Below are positions 8,097 to 16,772 of a DNA stretch of 64,000 nt, piece after piece. The position numbers were made by a program, and so were the translations under genes. Numbering within the stretch: the first letter of the stretch is position 1; each line of letters opens with the position of its first letter. The notes under the pieces are model-generated. The model was given only the letters and a program-made list of their open reading frames with translations, was not told the DNA's origin and ran no database searches. This stretch comes from Corynebacterium pacaense. Its GTDB lineage: Bacteria > Actinomycetota > Actinomycetes > Mycobacteriales > Mycobacteriaceae. The DNA lies in NCBI RefSeq assembly GCF_900169525.1, contig NZ_LT821239.1, positions 496,001-560,000 of the forward strand, in the 5' to 3' direction.

Positions 8097-8789
8097 ATGA
8101 ATGCCGCTACCGTTGTCTCACTGCTGCTCGTCTGGTTCGCCGCGATCGCCTCCCCCGGCCCCGACCTCCTTCAGATCATCCGCCTCGGTTCAAGGAGCAG
8201 ATCGGACGGGATCTGGACGGCGGTGGGAATCATGATCGGAAACTCCCTGTGGATCATCGCGAGCCTCCTCGGGCTGTCCGCCCTGATCTCCGCGACGCCT
8301 TCTGTGCTCCACGTTCTGCAGCTGCTCGGTGGTGGCTACCTCGTGTGGATGGGATTCGGGGCGGTGCGTTCGGCTTGGCGCCAGCGTGGAAACCGGAGAG
8401 CAACGGCGTCGATTCCGGTGGTCGAAAGCGCCGGGGAGGGTGCCGGGGACACCGCGGCGGGCCACGGCCATGGTGCTGCGTCAAGCCTGCGATTGGGAAT
8501 CGCGACGAATCTCTCCAACCCCAAGGCCGTTCTCTTCTTCGGTGCGGTCTTCGCCCAGTTCGTCCGCCCCGACATGGGACTGGGATGGAGCGCGTTCATC
8601 GCGGTGTTCCTCATCTTGACCGGCTTCGTCTGGTTCGTGGGGGTGGCTCTGGTGGTGCGTGGTTTCGCTGCGCAGATCACCGGAAACGCCGCACTCATCG
8701 ATGTGGTGACGGGGGCGATCTTCATCTCCCTGGGAATGTTCATGGTGTGGCAGGCGGTTGCGGGATTCGGGGGTCGGATCCCGTTTTAG
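8097..8789 (+). CDS. LysE/RhtB-family exporter
   Basis: A 230-aa inner-membrane protein of the LysE superfamily, which exports amino acids or related compounds. The N-terminal signature PGPDLLQIIRLGSRSRSDGIWTAVGIMIGN and the later SLRLGIATNLSNPKAVLFFGAVFAQF are the diagnostic conserved segments. About six hydrophobic helices are apparent, with a charged linker (SAWRQRG...GDTAAGHGHG) in the middle. It starts five bases after the tag stop, so translation is probably coupled. The substrate is not predictable. Confidence 0.9.
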   Translation: MNAATVVSLLLVWFAAIASPGPDLLQIIRLGSRSRSDGIWTAVGIMIGNSLWIIASLLGLSALISATPSVLHVLQLLGGGYLVWMGFGAVRSAWRQRGNRRATASIPVVESAGEGAGDTAAGHGHGAASSLRLGIATNLSNPKAVLFFGAVFAQFVRPDMGLGWSAFIAVFLILTGFVWFVGVALVVRGFAAQITGNAALIDVVTGAIFISLGMFMVWQAVAGFGGRIPF

Positions 8790-8823
8790 CCCGATACCTC
8801 AGTCACCGATAGACTCAGGAACC

Positions 8824-9114
8824 ATGCAGCCGGAAGAAGTGCACATCAGGGATGAGTCCATAAAACTTGGCCAGTTCATCAAATTGGCCAACCTCGTTGC
8901 AACAGGCGGGGAAGCCAAGGACGCGATCTCCACGGGCGAGGTCACGGTCAACGGCGAGGTGGACACCCGACGTGGGAGAACCCTGCGTGACGGAGACGTG
9001 GTGTGCATTGCCGCCAGCTGTGCACGGGTGGTCAGCGGCGGCAGCGATGAAGACTATTTTGATGAAGCCACCGCCAATGATGGCTTCGACCCCGAAAAGT
9101 GGAGGAACATGTAA
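8824..9114 (+). CDS. S4-domain RNA-binding protein (YbcJ/YaaA-like)
   Basis: A 96-aa small protein dominated by an S4 RNA-binding domain: IKLGQFIKLANLVATGGEAKDAISTGEVTVNGEVDTRRGRTLRDGDVV, followed by an acidic tail. ATG 8824 (MQPEEVHIRDESI) is chosen because the family starts there and AGGA precedes it. Its stop overlaps the next start in TAATG (9112-9116), so the VOC gene is translationally coupled. A ribosome-related role is inferred from the family. Confidence 0.88.
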   Translation: MQPEEVHIRDESIKLGQFIKLANLVATGGEAKDAISTGEVTVNGEVDTRRGRTLRDGDVVCIAASCARVVSGGSDEDYFDEATANDGFDPEKWRNM

Positions 9115-9971
9115 TGCCAGCTTTTGAAGCCATGCCCGGAATGCCCTACTGGATTGATTTGAGCACCTCGGATATCGCGAAGTCCTCCCACTTCTATCAG
9201 CAGGTCCTCGGGTGGGAGATCAGCGAGGTGAGCGCGGGGTACCGCATGGCACGGGTGCAGGGACTGCCGGTGGCCGGTTTCATTGAACAGCCGGAGGACG
9301 CCAGCCTGCCCGATACCTGGATCACCTACTTCCTCTCCTACAATCTCGAGGAGGTCGCGGCGAAGGTGGTCGAGCTCGGTGGTCGCGTCCTCGCCGAGCC
9401 CACTCAGGTCCACCTGGGCCGGATGGTGCTGGCGGTGGATACCGCCGGCGCGCTCTTCGGGCTCATCGAACCGGACAGCGAGGAGTCCTTCGTCGCAGCC
9501 GGTGAACCGGGCACACCGGTCTGGCATGAGCTGACCACCGTGAGCAGGTACCCCGCGGCCGTGGAGTTCTACGGTGAGCTTTTCAACTGGACCACCTCGG
9601 AGATGGCCGCTGCGCAGAATGACTCCTCCTTCCGGTACACCACGGCGCTGGTTGACGGGGCGGCCTTCGCCGGAATCTTTGATGCCGAGGGCCAGTTCCC
9701 ACCCCAGGTCCCCAGCTTCTGGCAGTCCTATCTGGGTGTCGCCAGCGTCGATGAGGCGGTAGCCAGGACACGCGAGGCCGGCGGGGAGGTCATCCGGGAA
9801 CCGTGGGACTCCGAGTTCGGTCGTATGGCACTGGTTTCGGATTCCACCGGGGCGACCGTCACCCTGTGCGATGTGGATGAACCGGTTGAGGAGGGAACGG
9901 AATCGGAGGATCTGCTCGGCATCGATCTCTCGGCCCTCGAGGAGCAGGCGCTGCAGCACCGGGGTGAATAG
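9114..9971 (+). CDS. Two-domain VOC (glyoxalase/bleomycin-resistance fold) protein
   Basis: A 285-aa protein with two tandem VOC modules. The first starts YWIDLSTSDIAKSSHFYQQVLGWEIS, the second HELTTVSRYPAAVEFYGELFNWTTSEM. Each ends with a GRMVLAVDTAGALFGLIEPD or GRMALVSDSTGATVTLCDV strand. Such proteins bind metal and small molecules; the reaction is unknown. GGAGG at 9101-9105 serves the ATG at 9114, which shares a base with the preceding stop. TAG at 9969 is followed immediately by the TTG of the next gene, so the cluster S4-VOC-ATL looks like one transcript. Confidence 0.9.
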   Translation: MPAFEAMPGMPYWIDLSTSDIAKSSHFYQQVLGWEISEVSAGYRMARVQGLPVAGFIEQPEDASLPDTWITYFLSYNLEEVAAKVVELGGRVLAEPTQVHLGRMVLAVDTAGALFGLIEPDSEESFVAAGEPGTPVWHELTTVSRYPAAVEFYGELFNWTTSEMAAAQNDSSFRYTTALVDGAAFAGIFDAEGQFPPQVPSFWQSYLGVASVDEAVARTREAGGEVIREPWDSEFGRMALVSDSTGATVTLCDVDEPVEEGTESEDLLGIDLSALEEQALQHRGE

Positions 9972-10349
9972 TTGCGCGCCGGGGAGCTGGAGCTGGGGGA
10001 GCGGGCCACCCTTGTACTCGACTGCGTCGACCTGATTCCGGAGGGCGTCGTGGCCAGCTACGGTGATATCGCCGCGCTGGTGGGCACGGGACCGCGTCAG
10101 GTCGGGCGCATCATGTCCACCCACGGGCATCTGACCTTCTGGTGGCGGGTGGTGTGTGCCGATGGAGGCTCGCAGGTTGCAGGGCGTGCGCTGGAGCACT
10201 GGGATCGCGAGGAGATCTCCTATCGTGACGCGGACAATCCCCGCGTGGACATGGCATCCCATCGCATCAGCGACGAGCGGTGCTCCGAGATCGCCGCCGC
10301 GCTCGCTGACAGGTACGCGGAAAACACCTGCGGAAAACACTTGAGGTAG
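9972..10349 (+). CDS. Alkyltransferase-like (ATL/MGMT-family) protein
   Basis: A 125-aa protein with the MGMT C-terminal fold: LVLDCVDLIPEGVVASYGDIAALVGTGPRQVGRIM (helix-turn-helix and the arginine finger region) followed by WWRVVCADG. The active-site PCHRV of true O6-alkylguanine transferases is replaced, as in ATL proteins, which bind O6-alkylguanine and hand it to nucleotide excision repair. A Cys does occur in VVCADG, but not in the catalytic context. The likely start is TTG 9972, which directly follows the upstream stop. Confidence 0.85.
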   Translation: MRAGELELGERATLVLDCVDLIPEGVVASYGDIAALVGTGPRQVGRIMSTHGHLTFWWRVVCADGGSQVAGRALEHWDREEISYRDADNPRVDMASHRISDERCSEIAAALADRYAENTCGKHLR

Positions 10350-10485
10350 ACACCAGAGCTGAACACCTCAGGTCATCCCACCCGAGGTGGTCGGTCTGTG
10401 AGTATCAACGGAGCTTGATGTGGATTGCTCCGCAACGCCCACCCGGACGCGGGTGCCATGGAAGTCTCGGACTAAAGTCTGGCGC

Positions 10486-11385
10486 ATGAGAATTACACGT
10501 CCGGTGCCCCTCGTGTGCGCTGTGGTCCTCGCACCCGTGGCACCGGTGGCGGCGACGGCACCCGCGGGGGCGGTGGCGCTGGACCGTGGTGCCACCGATC
10601 ACGCGGAGATCGCGATCGTCGAGGACGATGGAACCATCGAGGAGACGGAGGGCGCCCGCGAGTCCTTCCCGGCGCTGTCGCTGGCCAAGCTCTTTCTCGG
10701 ATACTACGTCCTGGAGAACGGTGAGGATGAGGACCGGGCGCTGGTTGAGGATATGATCCGCTATTCCGAGGACGCCACCGCAATGTATATGGAAGCACGC
10801 TACCCGGAGGCCATCCCCGCGGTGGTCGAGGCCTTCTCGCTCAACGACACCGATCCGGCGGACTACTGGGGCAACTCCACAACCACGGCGGCGGATGTGG
10901 CGAAGTTCGTTGCGGCGATCCGCAGGGACCCCGTCGCGGCGCCCATCATTGACGGAATGGGCAGCGTCGCCGACTACGCCGCCGATGGCTATCCGCAGAA
11001 CTTCGGAACCTCGACCCTGTCCGGGATCAGTGGTACGAAGTTCGGCTGGTCGGACAACCTCGATGTCCATTCCACGGTCAGCCTCGGTCCGGGCTATGTT
11101 GTGGCGGCGATGGTCGAGGGCTCGGCCGAGGAGCTCACCGCTGACGTGCAGGAAGCCGTGAGGGATCCGGAGAAGGCGAATACCGCGGCGGCGGAGGACG
11201 CCGAATCCGGTGCCGCTGCCACCTTCGCACATCCGCGGCAGGGCAGGGCGATCAATCCCACGGCCGCGATCCGGAAAAGGTTGCGCTCGACGCTGCTGGC
11301 ACCGATGGCGGACCTGCTCCCGGATTCCGTGGTGGTTCCGTCCTTCATGGCCAGACTCCTGCCGAAGGACTCCCTGTGCACCTAG
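10486..11385 (+). CDS. Secreted class A beta-lactamase-like SxxK protein
   Basis: A 299-aa exported protein. ATG 10486 starts MRITRPVPLVCAVVLAPVAPVAATAPAGAVA, a short signal peptide with an Ala-rich cleavage region. The mature part has the serine beta-lactamase/PBP motif order: FPALSLAKLFLGYY (SxxK), YSEDATAMYM in the SDN position and ISGTKFGW in the KTG position. Catalytic-type serine and lysine are retained, so peptidoglycan or ester hydrolysis is possible, but typical beta-lactamase omega-loop residues are not obvious. Similar proteins in corynebacteria are uncharacterised. It ends 23 bases before the convergent hydrolase gene. Confidence 0.75.
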   Translation: MRITRPVPLVCAVVLAPVAPVAATAPAGAVALDRGATDHAEIAIVEDDGTIEETEGARESFPALSLAKLFLGYYVLENGEDEDRALVEDMIRYSEDATAMYMEARYPEAIPAVVEAFSLNDTDPADYWGNSTTTAADVAKFVAAIRRDPVAAPIIDGMGSVADYAADGYPQNFGTSTLSGISGTKFGWSDNLDVHSTVSLGPGYVVAAMVEGSAEELTADVQEAVRDPEKANTAAAEDAESGAAATFAHPRQGRAINPTAAIRKRLRSTLLAPMADLLPDSVVVPSFMARLLPKDSLCT

Positions 11386-11407
11386 ATTCAGTGGGATTGG
11401 ACGCGCA

Positions 11408-12334
11408 CTAGACGGACCTGAGGTACTCCGCCACGTCGACGATCCTCTGGCGCGCGATCTTCGGGGTGGAGATCCGGTGGTGGGAGACATATTCGCCGAT
11501 GGTGATGTCGGTGGCCCGATCGAGACCGGTCGGGGCGGAGGCAACCTCGTCCTGCAGTGCGATCTGGACGAAGGTGGGCGGCCACTGCTCCGGCGGTGTG
11601 AGCGCGGCATCGCCGCGGATCTCCGTGGGCAGCTTGGCCACGCTGCCGAGGTCGGGGAAGGTGAGAACCTGGGCGTCGAAAAGCGGGGTGTTCAGGACCA
11701 CGAGTGCCGCACCCGAGGAGTACCCCCACCCCGTGACCGAGCTGGCGCCGTGGCTGCGTGCGTACTCCACCGCGGCCGCCACCGCGGAGTTCATCTCGGC
11801 GATGGTGTGCTCGGGTGCGAGCGGGTAGTCCAGGTCGAGGATGGTGGTGCCGGAGAGCTCGGCCACCGCGGCGACCTCCGGGCGCCACTGGTATTCCAGG
11901 GAGTCCCCGGACCCGCGCCACCAGCCACCACTGTGAAAGGACGCCGCCCAGCGTCCGCTCGGTTCGGAGGGGATGAACCTTTCCGCCGCAAGCTGCGGGA
12001 TTGATTCAGTGGAGATCCCGCCGAGGTAGGCGACACCGGGCATGGAGTGATCCACCGCGGAACCGAGCATGAGCATCGCGGTGTGGGTGATGCGGTCCGG
12101 CAGGTGCGCACTGTAGCGGTCGGCCGGACCCGGGTCACCCTTGCCGCCGGCCCAGGGCGGGGTGAAATCGGGCAGCGGGTAGTGCGCATCGAAATAGGAG
12201 GTGAGCTGCTCCAACTGCTGCTCATCGGAGAGCTCCCGGTCGATCCCCCCGACCTGGAACTCCTCGCGGAAACGCTGTTCCCTGGCCTCGGGGGTCTCTG
12301 GTGTGGGCCCGCTGCTGTGATCGTGTTCTGTCAT
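11408..12334 (-). CDS. Alpha/beta-hydrolase (esterase-like)
   Basis: A 308-aa protein. ATG 12334 (MTEHDHSSGPTPE) has AAGGTGG nearby on the minus strand; the frame is open far upstream, but that part is antisense to the next gene. HSGGWWRG corresponds to the HGGG oxyanion segment and GWGYSSGA carries the nucleophilic Ser (GxSxG). DYPLAPEH before it matches the hormone-sensitive-lipase-like group, and a late ALQDEVASAP could supply the catalytic acid. The substrate is unknown. Confidence 0.85.
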   Translation of the reverse strand: MTEHDHSSGPTPETPEAREQRFREEFQVGGIDRELSDEQQLEQLTSYFDAHYPLPDFTPPWAGGKGDPGPADRYSAHLPDRITHTAMLMLGSAVDHSMPGVAYLGGISTESIPQLAAERFIPSEPSGRWAASFHSGGWWRGSGDSLEYQWRPEVAAVAELSGTTILDLDYPLAPEHTIAEMNSAVAAAVEYARSHGASSVTGWGYSSGAALVVLNTPLFDAQVLTFPDLGSVAKLPTEIRGDAALTPPEQWPPTFVQIALQDEVASAPTGLDRATDITIGEYVSHHRISTPKIARQRIVDVAEYLRSV

Positions 12335-12445
12335 GCCCACCACCTTAGTTCCCGCCCAGGGGTATGCACACCCCTCTAGACCCCTGCCATCAGCCGGTAT
12401 CGGGAGTAATGTGGGCGCCACATCCCTAATTGAGGAGACCCCAGC

Positions 12446-13069
12446 ATGAGTGGCATCGCGAAGATCTACAAGACCACCCTCGACCCCACCAAGGAAGCCG
12501 TCGCCCGCGCGTGGGTGGGCGACGTGAAGCTGGTGGGCAGCTATCGGCTCGTTGACACCGTTGATGATGCAACCGGCATCGAGGTGCTGATCGCCTCCGA
12601 TCCCGATGGCCGACTCGTGCAGATCCCCTTCACCTACCGCTCGCAGGAGATCAACCCGGAGCAGACACTGACCACCATCGAACACGGGGTCCTGGGTACG
12701 CGGTGGGTCACCAATGCGCTCGGGGATCCGGTGGCCGTCCGCGAATTCATCCGTACGATCCTCACCGGCGACCACGGCGCCACCCGCGATGACGGTGTCG
12801 AGGCCTATCTCGACGTTCACGGCACCGGTAGTGAAAAGGACCTGCAGCTTAACGACGTCCGCCTCAGCGAGATCACCCGTCAACGTGCCGTGGGCACCGT
12901 GGACATCAACGGACACCGCCGGCAGTTCATGCTGCGGCTGCCGCACGTTCTGGCGGGTTTCAAGAACACCGGCCGCGGGCACAACGCCACCGCGCTGCGC
13001 CTGGTCGCACCCAGCCCGCAGCACAGGGACCGGGAGCTGCTGGTCGCGGAGTTCAACTGGCTGGAGTAG
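12446..13069 (+). CDS. Maltokinase N-terminal-cap-like protein
   Basis: A 207-aa stand-alone protein starting MSGIAKIYKTTLDPTKEAVARAWVGD, with GAGGAGA as ribosome site. The segments LVDTVDDATGIEVLIASDPDGRLVQIPFTYRS and TTIEHGVLGTRWVTNALGDPVAVREFIRTIL resemble the N-terminal cap domain of actinobacterial maltokinases and related proteins (CG50/GlgB-associated cap), without the kinase domain. Function unknown. There is no operon partner; ndnR begins 227 bases downstream. Confidence 0.6.
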   Translation: MSGIAKIYKTTLDPTKEAVARAWVGDVKLVGSYRLVDTVDDATGIEVLIASDPDGRLVQIPFTYRSQEINPEQTLTTIEHGVLGTRWVTNALGDPVAVREFIRTILTGDHGATRDDGVEAYLDVHGTGSEKDLQLNDVRLSEITRQRAVGTVDINGHRRQFMLRLPHVLAGFKNTGRGHNATALRLVAPSPQHRDRELLVAEFNWLE

Positions 13070-13236
13070 CTTCCGCGGCAGGACCCCGGCGCCGAGGTGT
13101 ACACCCGGGCCGGTAGGTACGCGATGAGGAGGTCCGTGCCGTCCGGAGGCCGTAACTGAGCGTGGTCGGTGCCACGGTGGCGCACCATCGACTCCGGAGG
13201 GGTGGCTCAGTTGACGCCGGGGTGGTGTAGACTCAC

Positions 13237-13257
13237 TTATGGTCAAACTGACCATAA
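13237..13257. promoter_or_regulatory. Palindromic NdnR/NrtR operator upstream of nad operon
   Basis: A perfect inverted repeat with 9-bp arms TTATGGTCA and TGACCATAA around AAC lies 40 bases ahead of the ndnR start. TAGACT at 13228-13233 just upstream could be a -10 element. NrtR-type regulators bind 21-bp palindromes of this kind in front of NAD biosynthesis genes, and NdnR autoregulates the nad operon in C. glutamicum; the site assignment here is inference from position and symmetry. Confidence 0.85.
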
Positions 13258-13296
13258 CTAAAACCGCACCAAAACAGGCACCGAAGGGGCACCCCC

Positions 13297-14016
13297 GTGG
13301 ACTACTTCAGCTTCAGCGCCACGGAACGGCGCACGCTCCCTCCCGCAGTGGCCGTGTCGGCCGTGGCCTTCGCGCTGCGCCCACCCGCGGGTGCCGTCAC
13401 CGCACCGGGTACGGTCACAGGGGGAGACCAGACGACGCTCTGGATTCCCCTGGTCCGGCGCGTGCGCCCGCCGTTCAAGGGAGTGTGGGCGCTCCCAGGT
13501 GGCCCGTTGCGCTTTGACCAGACCCTCACCCAGGCTGCGGAGAACACCCTGTGGGAAACGGTCCGTCACGCTCCCGCCTACCTCGAGCAGCTCTACTCCT
13601 TCGGCGGGCTCGACCGCTCCGGTCACGCCCAGCGCCTGGTCACCATCGCCTACTGGGCGCTGTACGCCGAGCCGGAACTCGCAGCGGCACAGCAGGAGGA
13701 TGTCGACAATGTTGCCTGGTTCTCCGCGGACACCCTGCCCGAATTGGCCTTCGACCACGCCGACATCGTCGATTACGCCCTGTGGCGCCTGCGCACGAAA
13801 ACCGGCTATGCCGCCGTCGCCCACCGCTTTCTCGGTGAAACCTTCACGCTGACCCAGTTGCGCGGTGTCCATGAGGCGATCCTCGGGGCCCGCGTGGATC
13901 CCGCGAACTTCCGCAGGCAGGCGCTTTCCCAGGGAAACCTCATCGATACCGGGAAGGTGGAGTCGGGCGCCAAGCACCGCCCGGCCAGTCTCTACCGGCT
14001 GCGCAGCACATCTTGA
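13297..14016 (+). CDS. ndnR: Nudix-related NAD-biosynthesis repressor NdnR (NrtR family)
   Basis: A 239-aa regulator with an N-terminal Nudix-like ligand domain (AVAVSAVAFALRP, LVRRVRPPFKGVWALPGGPLRFDQTLTQAAENTLWE) and a C-terminal winged-helix domain (FTLTQLRGVHEAILGARVDPANFRRQALSQGNLIDTG). The Nudix box is degenerate, consistent with a sensor of ADP-ribose/NAD-type effectors rather than a hydrolase. GTG 13297 follows AAGGGG. It heads the nadABCS genes and has a 21-bp palindrome upstream, so autorepression when NAD precursors are sufficient is expected, as established for C. glutamicum NdnR. Confidence 0.93.
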   Translation: MDYFSFSATERRTLPPAVAVSAVAFALRPPAGAVTAPGTVTGGDQTTLWIPLVRRVRPPFKGVWALPGGPLRFDQTLTQAAENTLWETVRHAPAYLEQLYSFGGLDRSGHAQRLVTIAYWALYAEPELAAAQQEDVDNVAWFSADTLPELAFDHADIVDYALWRLRTKTGYAAVAHRFLGETFTLTQLRGVHEAILGARVDPANFRRQALSQGNLIDTGKVESGAKHRPASLYRLRSTS

Positions 14017-14055
14017 GAACCCCCAGCACACTCACAAGCTCAGAAAGGCCGCACC

Positions 14056-15297
14056 ATGTTCAGTGTCGCCGAACTCATCCGATCCGCCGCCGCACGCGAG
14101 GGCTCCTGCGATGACGCCCTCGACAGTCCACCGTGGACCGTCGATCACGATCCGCGTGCGGGGTACGGCCCGGGGGCGTCGTCAGCCGACCCCCTGCCCT
14201 TTCCGGTGCCGCGGCAGCAGCCGCTGCCGGAGAGGTATACCTCGGCAGGCGTGGAGGAGCTGCACGGGCGGATCATCGCCGCCAGGGAGCAACTCGGTGA
14301 CCGCGTCCGCATCCTCGGGCACTTCTACCAGCGCGACGAGGTCATCGTCCATGCAGACGCCGTCGGCGACTCCTTCATGCTCGCCCGCGCCGCCCGGGAG
14401 TATCCGCAGGCCGAGGCCTTCATCTTCTGCGGTGTCCACTTCATGGCGGAAACCGCGGATATTCTCTCACGCCCCGACCAGGCGGTGCTGCTGCCCAACC
14501 TGGCCGCGGGCTGCTCCATGGCGGACATGGCCACGATCGGCCAGGTCGAGGACTGCTGGGCGCAGCTGACCGGTGTTCTTGACCAGCCGCCGATCCCGGT
14601 GACATACATGAACTCCTCCGCCGAGATCAAGGCCTTCTGCGGCCGCAACGGCGGCATCGTGTGCACCTCCTCCAATGCCCGCACGGTGCTCGACTGGGCA
14701 TTCACCCGGGGGCGTCGGGTGGTGTTCTTCCCCGACCAGCACCTCGGACGCAACACCGCCGCCACCATGGGTGTCACCCGTGAACAGATGCCGCTGTGGC
14801 GCCCGGGCCGGGTCCTCGGCGGCAACACGGCGCAGCAGCTTATCGACGCCCGCGTCATCCTCTGGAACGGTTTCTGCTCCGTCCACCGCCGCTTCACCGT
14901 CGACCAGATCGTCAAGGCACGCGCCGATCATCCGGGTGTGCGCGTGATCGTCCACCCCGAATGCCCGGCTGCTGTGGTCCGGGCGGCGGACGGCGCCGGT
15001 TCCACCGACTACATCCGAAAGCAGATCGAGGCCGCCGCACCCGGTGACGTCATCGCCGTGGGTACCGAGATCAACCTGGTCAACCGCCTGCAGGCGCAGC
15101 ATCCCGAGCTCACCGTCTACTGCCTCGACCCCGTGGTCTGCCCGTGCTCGACGATGTACCGCATCCACCCCGCCTACCTGGCGTGGACGCTGGAGTCGCT
15201 CATCGACGGCCGCACCCCGAACCGCATCAGCGTCGACACGCGGGTTGCGGAACAGGCGCGGGTCGCGCTCGAGCGCATGCTGGCGGCGAAGCCATGA
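14056..15297 (+). CDS. nadA: Quinolinate synthase NadA
   Basis: A 413-aa [4Fe-4S] enzyme that condenses iminoaspartate with dihydroxyacetone phosphate to quinolinate. Conserved blocks: ILGHFYQRDEVI, IFCGVHFMAETADIL (first cluster Cys), LAAGCSMADM, IVCTSSNA (second), and VCPCSTMYRIHPAYLAWTLESL near the C-terminus (third). The N-terminal ~70 residues are poorly conserved. ATG 14056 has AGAAAGG upstream. Its stop overlaps the nadB start in ATGA (15294-15297). The oxygen-labile cluster is presumably supplied by NadS, encoded downstream. Confidence 0.96.
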   Translation: MFSVAELIRSAAAREGSCDDALDSPPWTVDHDPRAGYGPGASSADPLPFPVPRQQPLPERYTSAGVEELHGRIIAAREQLGDRVRILGHFYQRDEVIVHADAVGDSFMLARAAREYPQAEAFIFCGVHFMAETADILSRPDQAVLLPNLAAGCSMADMATIGQVEDCWAQLTGVLDQPPIPVTYMNSSAEIKAFCGRNGGIVCTSSNARTVLDWAFTRGRRVVFFPDQHLGRNTAATMGVTREQMPLWRPGRVLGGNTAQQLIDARVILWNGFCSVHRRFTVDQIVKARADHPGVRVIVHPECPAAVVRAADGAGSTDYIRKQIEAAAPGDVIAVGTEINLVNRLQAQHPELTVYCLDPVVCPCSTMYRIHPAYLAWTLESLIDGRTPNRISVDTRVAEQARVALERMLAAKP

Positions 15298-16772
15298 TCC
15301 TTGTCATCGGGGCCGGTGTTGCGGGCCTGAGCTGCGCACTTGGCGTCGCCGACGCGGGCGGGGAGGTCACCCTGATCCGACCCGATTCCGCTTATGGAAG
15401 CACGCGCCTGGCCCAGGGCGGCATCGCCTCGGCGATAGCCACTGGCGACAGCCCCGCCGCACACCTGGCGGATACTGTCGCCGCAGGCCACGGACTTGTC
15501 GATGCGGTGGCTGCGCGCCAGTTGGTGGAGGATGGCGTGCAGGCCGTGCGTGCTCTCATCCGGGCAGGTATGCCCGTCGACCGCGATACCGCCGGCCACC
15601 CGCTACTCGGCCTGGAGGCCGCGCACGGTCGGCCCCGGATCATCCACTGCGGCGGCGACCGAAGCGGCGCGGTCCTCCACGACCATCTTCTCGCGCAGAT
15701 CGATGACGGAATCACGGTGCGCGAGGGTGTGTCCGCCGACTCGCTGCTGCTTCGAGGTGGCCGCGTCACCGGCGTCCGGCTCACGGACGGCACCACCCTG
15801 AGCGCGACTGCGGTGGTCCTGGCCACGGGCGGCTACGCGGCCCTCTATCCGTCCAGCTCCAATGATCCCACCACCCGTGGGCAGGGCATCGCCCTGGCGG
15901 CACGGGCAGGCGCGGTGATCGCCGACATGGAGTTCGTGCAGTTCCACCCCACGGTGATTGACGCCCCCACCCCCGGTCACCGTGGTTATCTCGTCTCAGA
16001 GGCGGTGCGCGGCGCGGGAGCGGTGCTCCTCGATTCCTCCGGCCACCGTTTCATGTCCGATCATGATCCACGTGCCGAACTTGCCCCCCGTGATGTGGTG
16101 TCCGCCTCCATAGACGCGGTGCTGCGTGAGCGTGGCGACGCCCACGTATTTCTTGATGCCACGCGTGTGCCGGACCTGGCGACCAGGTTCCCGCAGATCA
16201 CCTCGGCCACCCGCGCGCTCGGGCTGGACTGGACCGTTGATGCGATCCCCGTTGCGCCGGCCGCGCACTACACCATGGGCGGAGTGGCCACGGACCTCGA
16301 TGGCCGTACCAGCGTCCCTGGGCTGTTCGCGGTGGGGGAAGTGGCGTCGACAGGCGTGCACGGCTCCAACCGACTCGCCTCGAACTCGCTGCTGGAGGGC
16401 CTGGTCTTCGGTCGGCGCGCGGGACGTGCCGCTTGTGGAACGTGGACCTACCGCGGCGCGGCTCTGCCCGAGCTGATCCGCACAGCGGACACACTGACCG
16501 TTTCCCCTCAACTGACCACGGATGAACGGGCCATCTCCTCCGCGATCGGCGAGCACCTGGGCATTGTCCGTGACGCCTCGGGCATTGCGAGCGCGGCGCG
16601 GACCTGCTCCTTCCATAAGGGAAATTCGGCGCTGGTGGGTACGCTCATCGCCGCTGCCGCCGCGGCCCGCACCGAATCCCGCGGCGCCCACCGGCGCAGC
16701 GACCACCCCGGAACCGATCCGAAACAGGCCAGGCGCACCGCGCTGACCGTCAAGGAGATCACGGCATGCTGA
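15294..16772 (+). CDS. nadB: L-aspartate oxidase NadB
   Basis: A 492-aa FAD enzyme oxidising L-aspartate to iminoaspartate for NadA. The FAD-binding start ILVIGAGVAGLSCALGVADAGGEVTLIRPD is at residues 2-30. Other signatures are STRLAQGGIASAI, THRG-type substrate block HCGGDRSGAVLHDHLL, EFVQFHPTV, HYTMGGVATDLDGRTSVPGLFAVGEVASTGVHGSNRLASNSLLEGLVFGRRAG. The C-terminal helical domain appears shortened relative to E. coli NadB. ATG 15294 overlaps the nadA stop; the 3' end overlaps nadC by seven bases. To my knowledge C. glutamicum lacks nadB, so its presence indicates complete de novo NAD synthesis from aspartate in this organism. Confidence 0.95.
   Translation: MILVIGAGVAGLSCALGVADAGGEVTLIRPDSAYGSTRLAQGGIASAIATGDSPAAHLADTVAAGHGLVDAVAARQLVEDGVQAVRALIRAGMPVDRDTAGHPLLGLEAAHGRPRIIHCGGDRSGAVLHDHLLAQIDDGITVREGVSADSLLLRGGRVTGVRLTDGTTLSATAVVLATGGYAALYPSSSNDPTTRGQGIALAARAGAVIADMEFVQFHPTVIDAPTPGHRGYLVSEAVRGAGAVLLDSSGHRFMSDHDPRAELAPRDVVSASIDAVLRERGDAHVFLDATRVPDLATRFPQITSATRALGLDWTVDAIPVAPAAHYTMGGVATDLDGRTSVPGLFAVGEVASTGVHGSNRLASNSLLEGLVFGRRAGRAACGTWTYRGAALPELIRTADTLTVSPQLTTDERAISSAIGEHLGIVRDASGIASAARTCSFHKGNSALVGTLIAAAAAARTESRGAHRRSDHPGTDPKQARRTALTVKEITAC

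Noticed and set aside
9054-10340. Long open frame antisense to the VOC and ATL genes
   Set aside because: No family resemblance; typical high-GC antisense openness.
12335-13255. N-terminal extension of the alpha/beta-hydrolase frame
   Set aside because: Antisense to the maltokinase-cap-like gene, with no similarity before MTEHDHSS; ATG 12334 has a ribosome site.
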